From the NCBI GenBank assembly GCA_015680685.1, contig MNCI01005835.1, forward strand, positions 1,134,311-1,198,310: a stretch of 64,000 bases of DNA. The letters are read 5' to 3'. This document shows, in pieces, positions 48,041 through 60,061 of this stretch (position 1 is the first letter of the stretch; every line of letters begins with the position of its first letter). The notes below the pieces were generated by a model, which did not search any database, was not told where the DNA came from, and saw nothing but the letters and a program-made list of their open reading frames with translations. Source of the stretch: Gnetum montanum (taxonomy: Eukaryota > Streptophyta > Gnetopsida > Gnetales > Gnetaceae). The position numbers and the translations under genes are program-made.

Positions 48041-48977
48041 TGTGTCTTGGTGATGAGCATGAAAGTGTTGCATCGAAGAACCCTCATTAACATGACCTCG
48101 TTAATGTATTCCCATCGATGGAGCCTCATTTACGTGGTGTTGCACCATCAACGAGGCCACGTCAATGTAGTCTTGTAGAAAAAACTATAAATACGAGCTC
48201 CTAGCCATGTTTATGCATCATTTAAGTCATAGTAGTAGCAAAGATCTTGCAATTTGTCCATTTAAAAGTTAGAATATTTCTCTAAGTACTCATAGTAGGA
48301 GTCAAAAAGTGTACACATCTTTATTTAAGCACTATTATACTTGAACCACACCAGTGTGTATGGCAATGAAGATGAGCCTTTTGATCAAACCTTGCAGCAC
48401 TCAAAATAGATTAATGATTTGTTTATACATTTATCATTTTCATTAATTATGCTATTAATTAAGATAAATTATAATTTAAGAAATTAGTTAATTAATTAAG
48501 CTAAATAGATTAAATACATAAGTATGACCACTTGGAGTGTAAATAGGTATTCACTTGGTAATCCCAGTAGCGTTATTGCTTAGTGCACCCAATAGTGTAG
48601 CACTTGGTAACCTAGTAGTGGATACGTGGGTTCAAGACATGTACAGAAAATGGGATTGGATGCTTATGTTAGGATTAGTTAGAGATTAGTCAAGTGGTTA
48701 AATTAGATTAGTTTTTAAATTATTTCATGTCTCAACTCTAAGCACCAAAGAACATAAAACATAAAATAATAAAAATCATATACCTTGATTACATTTAACC
48801 ACACCTTTGTACATCATAAGTTTAATTGAAAAGACAATGAACAACCTTTAGGGCAAGGTTCACTTGTTAGAAGACTAGTGTACCAAAAACTATAGAGTCT
48901 ACAAAATTCGACTGGATCATGTGCAAACACTTCATGATTCATATGATTGGACATAGGGGTACCTCGACCACTCATCA
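48041..48977 (+). repeat. 5' LTR of B2 (937 bp, Athila-like)
   Basis: It starts TGTGTCTTGG inside D2 and ends CTCATCA. It shares TATA (ACTATAAATACG, about 48187), AGTTAGAATATTT and AGGAGTCAAAAAGTGT with B1. Confidence 0.78.
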
Positions 48978-48997
48978 TTGGTGTCATTTCTGGGAAC
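48978..48997 (+). other. Primer binding site of B2, CpG-decayed
   Basis: TTGGTGTCATTTCTGGGAAC, the same Athila/Tat-type site as in B1 with a different set of decayed CpGs. Confidence 0.7.
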
Positions 48998-49128
48998 TCT
49001 ATTTGTTGAAATGTGTGCTATCTAGGATTAGTGAACATTATTAATATCATTGGATGAATCCAAGGTCAACATCACTTTCACATGACATATAATTACAAAA
49101 GCACACTGATATTCGATTTGTTTGCAAA

Positions 49129-51440
49129 ATGTATTCTTCTTCTCGTAGGCATGAAGATGTCAAACCACTAGTTCCACAATAGTGCAAGGTGGTATATACT
49201 CATCCACATGAGTATGTACTTGATTTCACCTTCATCTTACACTTGGATGAGCAACTGAGATGGTGTGATAAGGAGGGAAACAGTGTAATTCCCCTCAATC
49301 GATCTGTGCTCGTGATGTTGCTTCAAACTCTTATGAAGTTAGGCATCCACAATCTTCAAGAGGATTATGTTGTGAATGGTTATGAAACTAAGGACTACCA
49401 TCCCACTAACACATAACATAGGAGAGATCAACACTAGGAGAAGCATCATGAGGCTGTGAAGGGAAACAATTCACCAATCCCTTGTTCCTACTGAACCAAG
49501 ACAATAATGAGGATCCTTTCTCTAAAGACTCTTAACATGAAAATTCTCCACCCTTGGTAACTAATGATGGGGATTTGAACCTCAATCTACATTCTACTAT
49601 CAACATTGTAAGTTTAGGAAAAGATGGCAATCAAGGTAGGAGCTTAGGCAAGCATCAAACAATTGAAGGGGAGTTGGTAGACACCATGGTGGTGGTAGTC
49701 CACCTCCCTCTTCATCTTCTTCATTTGCATCTTCTTCTTCCTCTTCTTCTAATTTTGAAAGATGCCATAGAAAGAATAATTGTGATGGAGGTGCTCAACG
49801 GGATAACAATATTGATAACCAAGCCTATAATGAATAAAGGGGTAACAAAGGAAATCATCAGAAATAATGAAATAATGATGATGATAAGCCTTTGTTGGTA
49901 ACTTGAATTATGCTTAACATTGTAGAGGTAGTTAAGATTCCAACTAGGCATGTGAAAGATAGTTAGATTAAGTGCTTATACATGAACAATATCCAAAGAT
50001 TTGAGGGGGGATATAACTATGATCCGCATACACATCTACAAGCTATTCACGATGCTTGTGCCTTGCAGAACATCAAAAATGATTGGAAAAAATTCAAACT
50101 CTTCCCCAGGATACTCATCAAGGAGGCTGAAAGTTGGTACTTATCCTTAGATCAAGAATCTATCCACTGATGGAGTACAATGCTTGAGCTATTTAATGAC
50201 AAATACCAAATGTACTGCAGAGTGTCCAATCTGAGAAGGCAAATCCAAGGCTAGAGATAGGGAACACATGAACCCTTGGATGTCACCATGGGAAAATATT
50301 ATTCTCTCTTACAGTAATGCCCTAGCCATGGTTATTCTTAGAGGGAACAACTCCACCACATTATAAATGGGCTTAGAGTAGAAACCAGAAGAACTCTTGG
50401 AGTTTATGCACAAGGGAGACTATTTGAACTAAGAGCTCATTAGATAAAAAAGTTGATAGAGTAGGTAGTAAAAGAAGAAGGTGAGTTGTGAAAAAGAAAA
50501 AGTGTAGAAGAATATAATAGGGACCCTTTCATCAAGAAAAGGGAGGTTTGATTCCATGATGAGGAGGAGTCACCACTCAATGAAGTGGTGAACAGGAAAA
50601 CCTTGCCTATCCAAAAATCCATTTTTGATATTTTGACAAAGGCTGATAAATTATGGGACTCTTTGGATGAAAATTTTATACTGCTATGAATATTGCTAAA
50701 GCATCCAAACAGTAGAATAGTAATAATGACCATAGGAGGTGGAAAGAAGCTAAACGTGCCTACCAGAGAGGTAAGGGCAAACCTGCTATAGTAAAAGAAG
50801 TTGTGGGGAGACAGACTCTGATGATGATGCTAGACATGACATCTATCAATATGAACATCCAAAGGGATATTTCCCTATGGTTTCATACTTACAAGAGTCT
50901 GGGATGTACATGTTGAATCCTTGATTAGCACTTAGGTAAGCACCCAGACGATTACCTTATCCTCAAGGTAATCCAAGATAGTTCCACTAGCAACAACAAG
51001 CTTATTATCCAAGTGGAGCTCCACCATAACTGTATGAGAAATACTAGTAATGGCACCAATCATAATAATGGGGAATGCCATCATCAAGATAGAAATACCC
51101 TTATAGGAAATCAGATCCATATAGGTACTATGTTCAGCAACCTGTTTCTCCATGAAGCTCTACAAACCATGTCTCATTCTAGCATCACTATTACCCTCCA
51201 GAGTATCATTGAACTCATTCACCATCTACTTGAGGGAAGCACCCATATTCTTACAACCCCCTACATCCATCTGCACACATCCCTCTACCCTCAACCTAGT
51301 TACCTCCTACTCTATCCATGCAAAGCAAAATTCCCCCATAGCCATAGTAACAAAATGCTATGAGGGTTGTAAATTTACAACCGATCTTCCAGCTAACTGG
51401 TTTGAGAAATAAATCTAGGAAATGACCATTTTTTCAATCT
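49129..51440 (+). pseudogene. B2 gag (Athila-like)
   Basis: The start M-Y-S-S-S at 49129 is shared with B1. The block 49189-49416 is open (Y-T-H-P-H-E-Y). A Ser-rich stretch at about 49700-49760 encodes more than ten serines. The Retrotrans_gag core is in 49982-50640 (N-N-I-Q-R-F-E-G-G; K-L-F-P-R-I-L-I-K-E-A; M-L-E-L-F-N-D-K-Y). The remainder to 51410 is low in complexity and broken. A piece near 51350 reads C-Y-E-G-C-K-F-T-T but lacks a full zinc motif. Most stops are TAG or TGA. Confidence 0.75.
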
Positions 51441-51539
51441 AATAATCCTCCAAAACCCTCATAACCTAATGTAGTTGGTCACCTTTAACTTCAACACCTT
51501 CATCCTCTACATCAAACACATTCAAGTTCAAACCAAACG

Positions 51540-52000
51540 CTACCTTAAATTTGCACTGTGATGTTAACTCATGTTGTTTTTGATTCGATCAAGGCTGACA
51601 ACATTCCCATGAAAAGATCTGACCTAGGAATTCCTCTTATTTACTTGCAGATTGCTAGACATGAGCCATGTAAGGCTCTTCTTGATTCTAGTTCTAGTGT
51701 CAATCTCATCTTCATGACATGTACAAGGCCTAAAAACTACCACCTCTTAAGAAGAGCAACATTTGTCTAGAATTTACACCCTAATCAATCATTGTCCCTT
51801 TGGGATTAGTTGAGGACATAGTGACCATAGTTTGTGAGTGGTCCTATCCTACCAATTTTTTGGTAATCAAGGTAGAGAACTACAAAGTGACTTTCCTATC
51901 GTTATGGGACATGCTTGGTTAAGCATAGTTGATGCACAAATGGGCATATGGGACCTCTCCTTGAATATATTTAAAGAAAATGAATTTGGATGACTTAAGA
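51540..52000 (+). pseudogene. B2 protease
   Basis: The open piece 51558-51770 includes K-A-L-L-D-S-S-S-S-V-N-L at about 51640: the catalytic Asp is present but the usual Gly after it is Ser. After a frameshift the second half reads V-P-L-G-L-V-E-D and ends in G-H-A-W-L-S-I-V near 51910, equivalent to the G-R-P-W-L exit of the A family. It is inactive. Confidence 0.65.
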
Positions 52001-52200
52001 AGAAGTGTGTTCCATGCATTGCGTACAACAATAATGGATGCAGTTGCATGCAGAAAATATGATCCATTAAGAGTACATTCATTAAAGCATGTAATTAGTG
52101 TGCACAAGAAACAAGTATTGAAAGGTGCCTATACATAGTAGCCACAAAATAGGAGGATACTCAGTGGCTGATAGCTAACTCTAATAGCAGCACATTATGC

Positions 52201-53110
52201 ATGGAACCAACTGAGAGCCTGACATGTGCTTATGTCAAAGGCATGGATGAACTTGAGCAAGTTCATCACCAACTCTTTGATGATGAAGATGATGATACCT
52301 ATTGGGGAGAATTGGTAATCCCTAATAATTTCAAGCAAGAGCCCCTAGAGTTAAAAACTCTACTAGCTAGCATAAAGTATGCATTTTTAGATAATGGCAA
52401 GCCAATTATAATCAATGCAAATCTTGCTCCCAAACAAAAAGACAAGCTATTGCAGGTGGTCAAAAAATGGCCAATAGCCTTTGCTTGGTCATATCCTGAG
52501 CTAACTAGAATTGATCCATGGATATGCCAGCATTGCATTTACACTAACCCAGCCATGAAGCCAAGAAGGTAGCCATAAAGATAGCTGAACCCCAAGTTGA
52601 AGTAGACTATCAAAGAGGAAAAAGAACAACTCCTCAAGGAAGGGTTCATCAATCCCATCATAGATAGCCCACTCATAATTGTACCAAAGAAAGGTGACAA
52701 GTCGTAGGTCTACATCAACTTTAGGCTATTGAACATGACAACATTTAAAGATCATTTCTCATTGTCATTTGTGGACCAAGTGTTGGACACCATTTCTAGG
52801 CATTGCTATTATATCTTTTTGAATGGTTATAGTGGCTATAACCAAATACATATTACACCAAAAGATTAGGCCAAAAAATCATTCATGAGTCCTTGGGGAC
52901 CTTTACATATTGTAAGATGTCATTCGGTCTATGCAATAACCTTGTAACATTCTAATGCCTGGTCCTTAGTATTTTTCAATAACAGATTGGTAGCGGGGTA
53001 GAGATTTTTATGGATGACTTTTCTCCCTATGGGGCTACATTTGAGCAAGTCCTAGACTACCTTGAGTAAGTACTAAAAAGATGCATTAAAACAAACCTTA
53101 GGCTCAATTG
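52201..53110 (+). pseudogene. B2 reverse transcriptase, Athila-like
   Basis: The linker 52201-52572 is open for 123 codons (L-K-T-L-L-A-S-I-K-Y-A-F-L; A-F-A-W-S-Y). RT fingers follow, with I-V-P-K-K-G-D near 52680, then the palm block L-N-G-Y-S-G-Y-N-Q-I near 52820, where the usual catalytic Asp (D-G-Y-S-G) is Asn. F-M-D-D-F-S at about 53012 carries both Asp residues of the YxDD-type box. The order and wording match the Athila lineage. Stops are frequent, and a short deletion lies between palm and thumb. Confidence 0.75.
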
Positions 53111-53159
53111 GTAGAAAAGCCATTTAATGGTCTAAGGCATAATACTGGGGCACAAAATT

Positions 53160-54001
53160 ACTTAGGTAGAGATTGAAATAGACAAACTAGCCACTACTGA
53201 TGATTCATAGAGAATTTCTCTAAAGTTGTAAAGCTGTTGGTCGAGCTTACAAAGAAAGATGCTCCGTTCATCTAGACTAAGGAGTGTGAACATGCATTCC
53301 AACAACTAAAAGACAAACTCATGGAAACTAGTCTAGAACATTTTACATAATGGCATATGTATCTAATTATGCCTTGGGAGTTGTGCTTATGTAGTTCAAT
53401 GATACGAAATGTCCATATTACATCAATTGCGTGAGTTGACAAAGTGTGGGTGCATAGTTGAATTACACCACAATTGAGAAAGAACTAATGGTAGTGGTAT
53501 ATGCTCTTGAAAAGTTTAGGCACTATGTGCTTGACTATAAAGTATTTGTGCACAAGATAACTATGAGCCCTCGTATCATATGGTGGCTCATGATCTTGTA
53601 GGAATTCAATCTCATGATGTAGATCAGAAAGGAACTGAGCATGTGGTCATTGATAATCTCTCTCGATTAAGATGGGATAATAAAGGGGAGGAGAGCCCAC
53701 TCTCTGATCAATTTCCAAATGAACTTCTCTTTACAGGAGTAGTAAATGAACAAATGCCTACAAAAATAACATGGTACAATGGCATCCTCACTTACCTTCT
53801 CACTTAGGAGATGCCACAAGGTCTGGAATTGGACTTTAGAAAGAAATAATAGTTTTTTCATTAGACAAAGTACTTCATGAAAATCAACAAAAACCTTTAT
53901 AAGGTGTGCACTGATGACCTAGTTCATTGATGTGTTATTAATGCAAATCAACTATGCATGCTCTAGGATGCTCACAAAGGCCCTTGTGGAGGCCACTATT
54001 G
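53160..54001 (+). pseudogene. B2 RNase H and start of integrase, cut by C
   Basis: The end of RNase H is open at 53580-53807: D-Q-K-G-T-E-H-V-V-I-D-N-L-S-R-L, the typical C-terminal signature with Ala-Asp changed to Ile-Asp. The integrase zinc domain starts at about 53940 (D-A-H-K-G-P-C-G-G-H-Y), holding both His of HHCC. At 54001/54002 the C LTR interrupts it, and the rest of integrase is not in the window. Confidence 0.72.
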
Positions 54002-54513
54002 TGACATCCCTGTCCTAGATGTTGTAAAAATATGATTGCTTAATTTATTGCATTCATCATTTTATTAGATAATATACTAGAAATATTATAAAAATTTAAT
54101 AAATGAATTAAGTGGTAAATAAATAATTGGTACTGAACAATGAAAAGAGGAAAATAGAAAAATTTTATTAATAGAAGAGAGTACTATAATGTCCTTTGGG
54201 TTATCTTCCTATGCTACTTAAGCCTTAGAGGCAATCTAGCACTGCCACCACAGTTAGGCTATCTTGCTGAAGGGATGATTAGTCCCTTCTTATCCCACTT
54301 CACCTAGCTCCCATCACTTGCCTATCTTGGCTCTACAATTTCATGCTTGACATGACCTCTAATCCCAACCTTAAATGGCATAGGTCAAATCCTTTCTTGA
54401 GGGATACATGAATAATCATAACTCCTCATAATGAGGTGGCCCTTCATTTGAAGGTTAATTACATTATTTACAATTATTTCCACCATTAACAAAGGAAAAG
54501 ACATTATAATATA
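54002..54513 (-). repeat. 3' LTR of C (about 512 bp)
   Basis: The plus-strand start is TGACATCCCTGTCC. The element-strand start is decayed (TATATTATAATG for TG...). The polypurine tract AAGGGGG directly precedes it. Confidence 0.72.
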
Positions 54514-54980
54514 CCCCCTTAGGTATCTAAATAATCCTTAAGCACTTCCTCTATATCTGGTTGCTTAGCTACGACTTCATTGTTATGCTCCTTAGCTTCA
54601 GTTCCTTTATTTTCCTCATTATCATCTATACAAATAGAAGATCAGAAATTATAAAACATAATTTATTACATCCATAAAAAATAAAATTTATTATTCAATA
54701 TCATGATGATCAAAAAGTTTGGGGTAAGTATTTAAAATAAACTCCTTATTTTCCCAAGTCTGCTGATCACAATTTGACCATTGAACAAGTACTTCACTAA
54801 TAGTTTCATTTTGCAATTTCTTGGTTCATTGGTTCTTAATAGCAATGGGTCTAACTTCAAAGCTAGCATTGGATCGTAATGGTAAAGTATTCTAATCTAG
54901 CACATACCATACATCATTTTCATGAAATTTCTTTAGCAAGCTCACATGGAAATCTGGATGAATTTTTAAGGTTACTAGAA
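54514..54980 (-). pseudogene. C chromodomain and C-terminal tail
   Basis: About 54690-54790 on the minus strand reads E-V-L-V-Q-W-S-N-C-D and T-W-E-N-K, the core of a chromodomain (the usual form is V-K-W-x6-T-W-E). A stop follows after H-D-I-E. After about 65 bp of very AT-rich sequence ending TTGTATAG, an acidic frame resumes (D-D-N-E-E-N-K-G-T-E) and stops at the polypurine tract. Chromodomains steer integration to particular chromatin in this lineage. Whether the AT-rich piece is a decayed intron or simple mutation cannot be told from one copy. Confidence 0.65.
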
Positions 54981-55870
54981 GATTTAACCAATATGCTACT
55001 TCGCTAGTTTTTTTAGAGATTTCAAAAGGTCCAAAAACTCTGGATGTCAATTTAGTATATTTTCCAAGTTTAAGATTTGGTAGGCTTTACTCTCAGTAAT
55101 ACTTGATCTCCTACTTGAAATTCTTTTTTAAGTTGATGCTGATCTACGTATCCTTTATATTTATCTTAGGTAGCTTGTAAATTTTATTTAACTCTTGTGA
55201 TAATGTTTTTGATTATTTTTATTTCTTCTTCTTTCCATTCTATTCTTAATGTTGGATCTACCTAGGTTAGTGATGTATGACAATTATGTCTATACACTAC
55301 TTCAAATGGTGTACGATGTATGGAACCTTGATAATTGTTATTATAGGAAAATTCTACTAGGTGCAAATAATTCTCTCATGTTTTTCGTCTACTCCAAACA
55401 TAGCTTTGTAGGATATCTTCTAATATTCTATTCATACATTTGGTTTGCCCATTAGTCTCAAGGTGGTAAGTTGTGCTAAATTTCAACTAGGTTCCAAGAT
55501 CTCTAAAGAAATTTTTCTAGAATTCGGATATGAACTTGGGATCTCTATTTAAGGTGATAGATTTTAGACAACGATATAATTGAAATACTTCACATATGAT
55601 TTTTTGGGCTACTTCTTCTATTATGTTTGTAGATTTCAAAGCTATAAAATGTTCCATCTTTAATAGATGATCAACCACTATGAAAATTGAGTCATTTCCC
55701 TTTTTGGTTATTGGAAATCCCACAATGAAATCCATGGTAACATCTTGCCATTTTCAGGTTGGGACTTCCATAAGTTATAATAACCCACTAGGTTTCCTCT
55801 GTTTAGCTTTTATTCTTTGGCACATTGGACAATTTTTAATGTATGAGGACACATGATTCTTCATTCTCAA
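54980..55870 (-). pseudogene. C integrase
   Basis: C-P-M-C-Q near 55825 gives the CC half of the zinc domain. The open piece 55517-55735 (72 codons) starts M-D-F-I-V-G-F-P and includes the first catalytic Asp (D2 of the open piece); N-R-D-P-K-F is the second (usual form D-R-D). E-T-N-G-Q-T-K is the third position, where the usual Glu is Lys. R-T-P-F-E-V-V-Y follows near 55310. The wording is typical of chromoviruses. Stops and the lost Glu make it inactive. Confidence 0.75.
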
Positions 55871-56029
55871 CCAAAAATAAGATTTTTTTTATCACTAAGT
55901 AGGTCTTAATATAACCTGGGTGTCCTATATATGATACTTCAGGTGCTTCACACAACAAAATTTGTCTCTAATTTTCCTTGGTATGCACACTCTTTGTCCT
56001 TTCATCAATAAATCATTATAGGTAAGTTG

Positions 56030-56917
56030 ATATCAAGGCTCATAGGAAATATTGGTTAAAATATTTTTAAAATAAGGGTCTTCTTTTATTTTTTTCTTGA
56101 TTTCTTCTTCTATAGGGGTTGTTACCACATGTATCATTAACCTCCACATTTGACTAACGGCATTGGCTATGACATTTTTCTTACTGGGAATATACTTGAT
56201 TTCAAAATCATATTCAACCAATAATTCTACCCATCGCCTTTAACAAGTATTCAAAATAGGCTATCTTTGCAAATATTCTAAACTTTTATGATCTATTTTT
56301 AGTAAAAAACTTTTTCTAGAAAGATAATGTCTTCAAACTTTCAAAGCATGAACAATTGCTAGCAATTCTAAATCATGGGTTGAGTAATTTACCTCAACTC
56401 CTCATAATTTACAAGATTCATAACATATATCTTTATCTTCTTATGAAAGAACTGCACCAATTCCTATTCCATAGGCATCCATGGATACTTCAAATGATAA
56501 TTCATCATCCAGAATTCTCAAAATAAGTGTTGTTGTAAGTAGCATCTTTAATTTGAGAAAAGATTGCCTACATTTTTCATCAAACTTAAACACACATTTC
56601 TCTTGTAGAAGGTTAGTTAATGGGGCTGCCAAGGTAAAATAATCTTTAATGAAATGTCAATAAAAACTAGTTAAACCCAAGAAGCTACAAACCACTATAA
56701 CATCTTTTAATGCAGGCTAGTCCCAAATTGCACTAATTTTTGCTAAATCTACTTCCAATCCTGTCTTAGAAACTATATGACCCAAGTATGAAACTTCTTC
56801 CTTAAATAGTTTACATTTACTCAATTTAGCTTTTAGCTAGTGTGTTTTAAGAATTTCCATTGTAATTTTCAAATGTTTGACATGTTCTTCTCTTGACTTA
56901 GAATAAACAAGTATATC
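56030..56917 (-). pseudogene. C RNase H and RT thumb
   Basis: At 56917 the frame opens with D-I-L-V-Y-S-K, the segment that contains the end of the RT catalytic box; its start is displaced by D. L-G-H-I-V-S follows (RT thumb) near 56790. RNase H is in 56441-56632 (V-S-M-D-A-Y-G-I-G-I-G-A-V-L, catalytic Asp present). Its end is in 56033-56221 (V-E-Y-D-F-E-I-K-Y-I-P-S-K-K-N-V). Several stops interrupt the frame. Confidence 0.75.
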
Positions 56918-58707
56918 TGTTGGCGACCGTTTGGGATGCGACCGCCAACGAGTGTCCTCGAACAGGATTTAGGTCCTGCTGGTCTCTGGCAACACCAAGG
57001 CCTAGATACCTCCAAATAAACTCAGTAGTTAATGTGAGTATGTGTGTGTGCTATTGCGGTGTGCAGTTGTGAAATATGAAACGATTACGTTGTGTGTAAA
57101 CTACAAATGACTTACTTTAAAGAGATTCAGCCAACTTTGCCAAGTACTGTGAGATGTTGAGAGTTCCTATTTTGTTCAATTGCCTAGTCTACACGGTCCT
57201 TATAATACCTACTTGTAACAAATAAAATTTTGCAAAAACATTTGAGCACAACTCTGCGAATCTACTTCTAATTTTCCTCAGAGAAAGAGATAGTTCCACA
57301 AGAAAATTAGAAATAGAGCAAGATTCGATGGAAATAGATAGAAAAGAAAGTAGATTTGCATGTACTTCAAATATTTAAACAAGGTAAAATGACATGAGTA
57401 AACACTTCGCAATAAAGCTATCCCAAATTCAATATCTACGAATTGTTCAAACTTCCAAGGCTCAAATAAGCAATTTCTTTAAGACAATCCTACTATGCTA
57501 CCAAAAAATTGCTGCGTAAACTATCACGTACGAGACTCCATTTTGGCTAGATAATGGATGTCAACAATTGCATTCAACAGAACCTTCAAAAGACTTGACA
57601 ATTTCTGATTGAAATACCATGGAGATTCACTTTAAAGATAAAAAGAAGCTATTCTGGTCCCATCAAAATACCAAAGATTTTCTGAACCCTCTTGACTATT
57701 GAATCGTTCAACGGCATGACTACAAGCAGAGGCTCTCTTACAACGATCTCAATAGCAGTTCCTATACGTTGCACAATAATAGAATTTACTACTAAAATGC
57801 TCTTAAGGCTTTTAAACACAAGCGCTTCTATAGAAAAATTTTAACAGAAATTCCTATCGGGCAACAAGAATAATAAGTGCAATCTAAAAATCCCAAAATT
57901 ACTTGCCAAGGATGATACTATCTAAACCACTAGCTAAACAATTTAAACAAAATAAAAAAAATAAAAAACATAACTCACAAGACTATGACAAAGAGGCTGA
58001 AATCTTTTCTTTAGCAAGCCATCTTACAAGCAATTGTTCACAATTTCTTCTTTACAATGCTCTTCCCAAGAGCCAAAGTGTGTCTCCAAGTGAGAGCCCA
58101 AGTGCTAGCTAGTAGCCTTCCAAAGTGTGATGTATCAAGTCTTCTCTCCCCCAAAGTATCTTATGTGAGACTCCCCCCTGAAGCCTTTTTATAAGGTTCA
58201 AAGGTGGTTACATACTTAAAATATCTTAGCTAACTTTTCTCCCAAGTAAGGGAGTTACAACTTACCCATGTAGTTAGGAGATATTTCTCATCAATTTAAT
58301 AGGGAAGTTATGTGGTTGGGAAGTTGTACATAAAGTTAGGAGGAATTTATGCTAACACTAATAAATACTACAAATATTTCTTTTGTAAGCAATAGCCTAT
58401 AATATTTTATCCAAAATTCCCAATTTATCTTAATTATTTAATTTAGAACTTTAAATACTAAATGTCATTAAGCCCTAGTAATCCTTGTGAAAGTAATAAA
58501 ATGAAAATTAACTAAATCCCTCCTTTTAGTTATACAAATATCCTGAAAATCCTAAAAATATCTTCTTCCCCTTTTCTCAATGTCATATGTATATCTAAAT
58601 TAATTTCTTAAAATAGCCTAAATTTAGGGCATCGTGGATGCAGAGCTCATGGCAATTCTGTTTTGTATTTTTCTTGCATTTGACATCTGTGTCCATTTGT
58701 TTCAACA
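56918..58707 (-). repeat. 3' LTR of D (about 1790 bp)
   Basis: Plus-strand ends are TGTTGGCG and TTTCAACA, giving short inverted termini TGTTG/CAACA. A TATA-like TTATAAAAAGG lies on the minus strand at about 58184-58194. No good polypurine tract was found next to 58707, so this outer limit is less certain than 56918. Confidence 0.6.
58184..58194 (-). promoter_or_regulatory. TATA box of the D LTR
   Basis: TTATAAAAAGG on the minus strand, about 515 bp into the LTR. Confidence 0.5.
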
Positions 58708-59156
58708 GCACCATCGAATTAGTAGGCGTCGGCAGAGGCATCAGGTTTATTTTAACCAAAGGAGGTAATGTGTTGATTTTATCTTCATCTTGTTGCTGCT
58801 GTTAACGACTTGAAATTCGGATCAATCATCAGGGTCGTTTTGGGGATAATAGAGTTGGGAGTACTGGAATTGTTCTTGGAGCTACAGTTTAAACAGGGCC
58901 AACAAATGATTTAGACGTAGGAACAGGGACCCTTTCTTCTTATTTTCGTTGGGCCTAGCTCGCCTGGGTCTGGAGCGTCTGAACTTCTAAAGCTTATTAG
59001 TATGAGCAACACGGAGCATAGCAGCTTCGTATACGTAGTCGCGTTGTTGGGTAGCGCTGGCGCCTCCCAGGGATGCGTGTGATGAAATAGTCCCATCTCG
59101 GCCGGAATGGAATCGAACCTACACGCGCTTACAACCAAAAACCCACTCTATACAGC
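58708..59156. other. GC-richer region between the D LTR and accessory ORF, no gene assigned
   Basis: Unlike its surroundings, it is rich in CpG (GTCGCGTTG, GGTAGCGCTGGCGCC). The minus strand contains GTAGGTTCGATTCC, which looks like a tRNA T-loop, but no cloverleaf can be folded. It could be captured non-element DNA. Confidence 0.4.
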
Positions 59157-59568
59157 TCAGTCATGGAAAAGGGCCTCCATGCACTCCATGAACTCGGGCT
59201 CGTTGTCCTCGACCTCCGGTGAGCCGGCTGTGGCTGTGTCCGATGACGTCAATTCGCAGGTCCGGCTGATGCGCGGGCGCAATTCCAAGTAGGTACCAGA
59301 CGACGTATTTGCCAGTGACGCCCAATGGCTCAAAAACCATGGCATCCAGCTCTATATTTCTGAGCTTTTGTATTTCAGCAACGTTATCAATGGGCTTTTC
59401 CACTTGTGGAAATTCAGCATCTGCAACAGAAACTTTCTCATCCTTCGTTAATTTAAATTCATCAAATCCAAAACCTATTGGCAGTCTATTCGTTAGATCT
59501 TTTGCACGCTTCCAACTCTTAACTGGACCACAAATTTTAGGCATAGAACTTAAAAATCCATTATCCAT
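59157..59568 (-). pseudogene. D-borne ORF: AT-rich 5' part joined to a GC-rich tail
   Basis: The frame starts M-D-N-G-F-L at 59568 and runs through an acidic region (K-D-E-K-V-S-V-A-D-A-E-F) to V-T-G-K-Y-V-V-W near 59300. There a one-base frame change leads into a second open frame ending F-M-E-C-M-E-A-L-F-H-D with TGA at 59157. Codon third positions switch from A/T to G/C at about 59340. The tail therefore looks like coding sequence of different origin, possibly a captured host-gene exon. I do not recognise the protein. Confidence 0.5.
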
Positions 59569-59576
59569 GGTGGTGG

Positions 59577-59846
59577 CTATTTTCCAACATTAACAGGAAG
59601 TATGCTTTTTGAGGTAAATAATCTCATTCTTTGTTTGCTATTCCAATCTCCAATAAAGGAATAATTTGGCATTTTAATTTCATTTTCGAAGAAGGCCTCA
59701 ACATCAAAATTATTTACCAGTGGATTACTTCTCCAAAAATACCCATCAACCCACAACACTAAAGTTGTAAATTTACAACCATAGATTGTTCCAATTTTTA
59801 ATAAAATACTCCAACTATTCCATGGAATGGCCAAATGTGCCAACAT
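59577..59846 (-). CDS. D-borne small ORF of unknown function
   Basis: 89 codons (M-L-A-H-L-A-I-P start; ends V-N-V-G-K). It has a moderately hydrophobic Trp-rich N-terminal third (I-Y-G-C-K-F-T-T-L-V-L-W) and a more polar C-terminal part. It lies between the accessory ORF (60062-60556) and the chimeric ORF, nine bases from the latter but in another frame. It could be the middle of one longer decayed ORF. No family recognised. Confidence 0.35.
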   Translation of the reverse strand: MLAHLAIPWNSWSILLKIGTIYGCKFTTLVLWVDGYFWRSNPLVNNFDVEAFFENEIKMPNYSFIGDWNSKQRMRLFTSKSILPVNVGK

Positions 59847-60061
59847 TTCTGCCCCCTTAAAAGCTTAAAGAAACTTGTGCAACCTCATTTCAAAACTAAA
59901 ACATCCTAAAATTTTCATTCAATTTTTACAGCTGAATAAAAATCTTTTTTGAGGAAAATTCCCATTTAACATAAGGTGTGATGAGATAAAAACCTCATTC
60001 CTAAGAAAAATAACAAACTATACATCATCAAGTCCTTCATGGACTATTCTTGGGATGGAAA

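Larger units (their letters stand above)
54002..56917 (-). mobile_element. Element C: chromovirus, 3' portion
   Basis: Minus strand: second half of RT, RNase H, integrase, chromodomain, short tail, polypurine tract and 3' LTR (54002-54513). It inserted into the B2 integrase; TATTG (53997-54001) would be its target duplication, but the other end is beyond D. It is split by D at 56918, right after the RT catalytic box. Domains and LTR end (GGGATGTCA on the element strand) are those of plant chromodomain gypsy elements. Confidence 0.82.

Noticed and set aside
59090-59150. tRNA-like T-loop (GTAGGTTCGATTCC, minus strand)
   Set aside because: The T stem does not pair and no acceptor or D arm can be found, so it is not a tRNA gene; an organellar origin could not be supported either.
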